DNA from: Candidatus Thorarchaeota archaeon
Lineage (GTDB): Archaea; Asgardarchaeota; Thorarchaeia; Thorarchaeales; Thorarchaeaceae
Assembly: GCA_018238825.1 (NCBI GenBank)
Contig: JABCSP010000026.1
Location: 1 to 14,988, forward strand
DNA length: 14,988 nucleotides
Reading direction: 5' to 3'
The notes beneath the pieces are model-generated. The model did not search any database, had not been told where the DNA came from, and saw nothing but the letters and a program-made list of their open reading frames with translations. This document shows positions 12,735 to 14,988 of the stretch, in pieces; position 1 is the stretch's first letter; each line of letters opens with the position of its first letter. Both the position numbers and the translations under genes were made by a program.

Positions 12735-13841
12735 ATGACGGAGGACACCGATTTACCGTACGACTTTATTCCTGGGTTAGAACTCAGTGACGTGTTTTAC
12801 AAAGAGGCTGTCAAACCCATTCTGGATGAACATTTTCCAGATTTAGTTTATACTGCAGCTCAAATGGGAACGGGTTCAGATATTCTTGGATTTGATACTC
12901 CACAATCTATGGATCATGGATGGGGACCTAGATTGTTGCTTTTCCTAGACAAGTCGGAATTCGAATCACTACATAAGAAAATTGACCAGATTCTCAAGGA
13001 TAATCTACCCTACGAGATTCATGGATTTCCTACCAACTTTACTCAAGCTGAAGACGGAAGTTTCTCGATGACTCCTATTGATTCAGGTCCAGTTAATCAT
13101 GCAGTGAAGATTATCACAGTCAACGAGTTTTTTGCCGATTATTTTGGTCTAAATCCTTCAGAAGAATTACGTATCGTAGACTGGTTAACTATCCCTGAAC
13201 AAATCTTTCGAAGTATTGTGAGTGGGCGTATCTTTCACGATAGTTTAGGTGAAGTAGAGCCTATTATTGAACGACTTCAATATTATCCCCATGATCTGTG
13301 GCTCTATCTCCTAGCAAGTCAGTGGCGTCGTATATCACAGGAGGTTGCATTTATGGGGCGATGTGGTCAAGTTGGTGATGAATTAGGTTCACGTATCGTT
13401 GGAACTCGATTGGTACGAGATATGATGAAACTCTGTTTTCTCATGGAAAAACAGTATGCGCCCTATATCAAGTGGTTTGGAACTGCGTTCTATAAACTCA
13501 GAAGTGCAAAGAGTCTCACACCAATTTTCATTCAAATAATGGATGCGGATACATGGCAAGAGAGAGAGAAGTATCTAATTCAAGCCTATGAATATGTAGC
13601 AAAGATGCATAATGAACTTGAAATTACCGAACCATTGCAAGCAAAAGCGACGCGGTTTCATAATCGTCCCTTTATGATTATTCAAGCAGACAAATATGTA
13701 GAAGTCATACTTAAGGGAATCAAAGATGATGAGGTAAGGAAATTACCAGAGCATCTTGGAGGGATTGATCAGTACGTTGATTCCAGCGATATTTTGGGAT
13801 ATACTAGCAAGTTCAGAAGATTCTGGTCAATGTATCAGTGA
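12735..13841 (+). CDS. DUF4037 nucleotidyltransferase-like protein
   Basis: A 368-residue soluble protein of the DUF4037 family. The opening FIPGLELSDVFYKEAVKPILDEHFP (11-35) and TGSDILGFDTPQSMDHGWGPRL (46-67) are the family signature. G-S-D (47-49) with Asp54, Asp60 and Asp72 resembles the metal-binding part of the polymerase-beta-like (MNT) nucleotidyltransferase fold, so nucleotide transfer is a reasonable but unproven role. The rest is helical, with Trp-rich segments (LWLYLLASQWRRI, 213-225). GGAG (12723-12726) is 8 bases before the ATG. The gene follows tRNA-Arg(CCU) and converges on rpiA with 3 bases between stop codons. No partner gene suggests a pathway. Confidence 0.85.
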   Translation: MTEDTDLPYDFIPGLELSDVFYKEAVKPILDEHFPDLVYTAAQMGTGSDILGFDTPQSMDHGWGPRLLLFLDKSEFESLHKKIDQILKDNLPYEIHGFPTNFTQAEDGSFSMTPIDSGPVNHAVKIITVNEFFADYFGLNPSEELRIVDWLTIPEQIFRSIVSGRIFHDSLGEVEPIIERLQYYPHDLWLYLLASQWRRISQEVAFMGRCGQVGDELGSRIVGTRLVRDMMKLCFLMEKQYAPYIKWFGTAFYKLRSAKSLTPIFIQIMDADTWQEREKYLIQAYEYVAKMHNELEITEPLQAKATRFHNRPFMIIQADKYVEVILKGIKDDEVRKLPEHLGGIDQYVDSSDILGYTSKFRRFWSMYQ

Positions 13842-13844
13842 AGT

Positions 13845-14528
13845 TCACTTCTTCAGAACATAAGCACCTTCCTCAGTTCCCACATGAACCTCATCTGTCA
13901 TACCAATGAACAATCCTGTTTCCACAACTCCTGGTATCATTTTCAAATCGATTGCAACTTTTGCAGGATTATCAATCGGTTTTAGAAATTTCAAGTCTAT
14001 AATAAAATTACCATTATCAGTTACAACAGGACCCAGCTTTTTCTGAGCTTGGCGTACAACAGGAGTAATGTCCATCTTTGTAAGAGTTTTTTGAACAACA
14101 CCTAAAGAGAATGGAAGGACCTCCACTGGAATTAAGAAACTGGATGCCAATTTATCTACCAATTTTGATTCGTCTACAATAATGATTAGTTTCTTTGATG
14201 CCGATGCCACTACTTTCTCTTGGAAGAGTGCACCCCCACCTCCTTTTGTGAGATTTAGTTCCTTATCCACTTCATCTGCACCATCAACTGTAAGAAGTAG
14301 TTCGGGGTTTTTGTCAAGATTGGTTAGTGGAATATTAAATTCAATTGCAAGTTGATAGGCTTGATAGGAACTTGGTACAACAGACACATCTGCTTTACCA
14401 GATTCAACTCTTCGACCTAACTCTTTTGCAAAAATGGCAACAGTGGAACCACTTCCGAGACCCATTGATCCACTTTTAGGGATTAGGCCAATAGCACTTT
14501 TTGCGGCATTCAACTTGACATTTGACAT
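13845..14528 (-). CDS. rpiA: Ribose-5-phosphate isomerase A
   Basis: A 227-residue enzyme interconverting ribose-5-phosphate and ribulose-5-phosphate, used for nucleotide precursors and pentose metabolism in the cytoplasm. Motifs: GLGSGSTV (23-30), VPSSYQA (51-57), VDGADEVD (81-88, catalytic and phosphate-loop Asp residues), LTKGGGGALFQEKVV (93-107, catalytic Glu104), DESKLVDKLA (119-128), PVEVLPF (134-140) and the ending VETGLFIGMTDEVHVGTEEG. Length is standard. I chose ATG 14528 because GGAG lies 9 bases upstream. The frame stays open to 14711, but those extra 61 residues are Trp/Cys-rich and unlike the family. The upstream small gene is 89 bases away on the same strand. Confidence 0.95.
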   Translation of the reverse strand: MSNVKLNAAKSAIGLIPKSGSMGLGSGSTVAIFAKELGRRVESGKADVSVVPSSYQAYQLAIEFNIPLTNLDKNPELLLTVDGADEVDKELNLTKGGGGALFQEKVVASASKKLIIIVDESKLVDKLASSFLIPVEVLPFSLGVVQKTLTKMDITPVVRQAQKKLGPVVTDNGNFIIDLKFLKPIDNPAKVAIDLKMIPGVVETGLFIGMTDEVHVGTEEGAYVLKK

Positions 14529-14617
14529 CTTAGTAAACTCCAGTTCAGAATTTGAACTAATCCAACAAAAAGCCTTCCTAGACACAATTTCATGTAAAAT
14601 TATCTCTATTTGAAGTA

Positions 14618-14818
14618 CTAAACAACGCCATAGGGACAGAGAATGCCAGTACGTGGTCTCCAGTAGACACCCCAATTCCCATCTTTCATCTGGTAAATAG
14701 TAGTATAACAATTGTCATTCAATGCAAGTGCTAAATTGTTGGCCTCTTGTTCATTATCAAAGATATCGACGAGTTTGTGTACTTTTCCGTTTATCAGGAG
14801 CCACTTTTCAGGATTCAT
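14618..14818 (-). CDS. Small hypothetical protein
   Basis: A 66-residue soluble protein without a family I can name. It begins MNPEKWLLINGKVHKLVD, continues with an acidic helix (NEQEANNLALALND) and ends with a strand pair containing YQMKDGNWGVYWRP. The pattern strand-helix-strand with K-W at the start and W-G-V-Y-W near the end looks like a folded small domain, and amphipathic regularity supports real coding. I infer a compact alpha/beta peptide seen as short conserved hypotheticals in archaea. No Shine-Dalgarno is evident; a T/A-rich ACAGTATAGT precedes the ATG. It lies upstream of rpiA on the same strand and could share its transcript. Confidence 0.6.
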   Translation of the reverse strand: MNPEKWLLINGKVHKLVDIFDNEQEANNLALALNDNCYTTIYQMKDGNWGVYWRPRTGILCPYGVV

Positions 14819-14910
14819 ACTATACTGTATGCAGACTACCTAATAACAGCGGAATGGGAAACCTGTTCCAATCTATGTAGTGAATTTGTACAAGACTAGC
14901 AAGTTTGTTA

Positions 14911-14988
14911 CTAATCGCCGCCCATCAGTGCTTTGAGACGTTCCATCTCTTGAAGCATTTCGGACTGTAGAGAACTCTTACCACCTGT
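14911..14988 (-). CDS. C-terminal tail of a gene cut by the right edge
   Basis: From the right edge the minus strand is open for 25 codons before TAG (14913-14911). The end of the peptide is SEMLQEMERLKALMGGD, an amphipathic helix of coiled-coil character ending in two glycines. This is too short to name. It reads toward the small 66-residue gene, leaving a 92-base gap (14819-14910) in which only weak A/T-rich promoter-like sequence is seen. Confidence 0.5.
   Translation of the reverse strand, partial: TGGKSSLQSEMLQEMERLKALMGGD

Noticed and set aside
14529..14711. 61-residue N-terminal extension of RpiA
   Set aside because: RpiA proteins begin near the chosen ATG, a ribosome-binding site precedes that ATG, and the extension overlaps a separate small gene and is Trp/Cys-rich.
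1..14988. CRISPR array or cas genes
   Set aside because: No regularly spaced repeat series and no Cas-like protein were seen on either strand.

Overview
The window looks archaeal. Reasons: an intron-containing tRNA with a bulge-helix-bulge splice site, a tRNA-splicing endonuclease homologue, a COG1855-type (PINc/VapC-family) ATPase, an A/T-rich BRE/TATA-like promoter in front of a tRNA, and a TnpB remnant of a type I associate with Asgard archaea (Thorarchaeota-like). The exact lineage is not proven by this stretch. The sequence is moderately A/T-rich, and most genes are in short co-directional groups.

Left side (1-2713): an N-terminal fragment of a probable type IIG/Eco57I-like restriction-modification protein runs off the left edge. 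It is followed by a degenerate tRNA-like segment, and then a truncated TnpB-like transposase that lacks its RuvC catalytic motifs and is flanked by two 18-bp direct repeats. Next come a stand-alone SagB-type oxidoreductase and a tiny cysteine-rich protein that is probably translated from a leaderless transcript.

Centre (2710-8178, minus strand): a five-gene array reads kinase -> secreted phosphoesterase -> ECF substrate-binding (S) component -> fused double ECF ATPase -> ECF T component. The S component and the phosphoesterase end in the same kind of extracytoplasmic domain, which resembles the sulfite-oxidase/molybdopterin-binding fold. I infer a salvage route in which a phosphorylated compound is dephosphorylated outside, imported by the ECF transporter, and perhaps re-phosphorylated inside. 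The YkoE-like membrane part of the S component makes a thiamine or pyrimidine precursor one candidate. This is the most promising undescribed system in the window.

Right side (8222-14988): a DUF6485 cysteine-rich protein, tRNA-Arg(UCG), MtnA and a HycI-type hydrogenase maturation protease. Divergent from these is a pair made of a tRNA-splicing-endonuclease-like protein (catalytic His replaced by Asn) and a COG1855-like ATPase without the usual PIN domain. Then come a zinc-ribbon protein, tRNA-Arg(CCU) with a 29-nt intron in its D-loop, a DUF4037 protein, ribose-5-phosphate isomerase A, a 66-residue small protein, and the C-terminal tail of a gene cut by the right edge. The unusual endonuclease lies about 1.6 kb from the unusual intron, so one window holds both a possible processing factor and a possible substrate.
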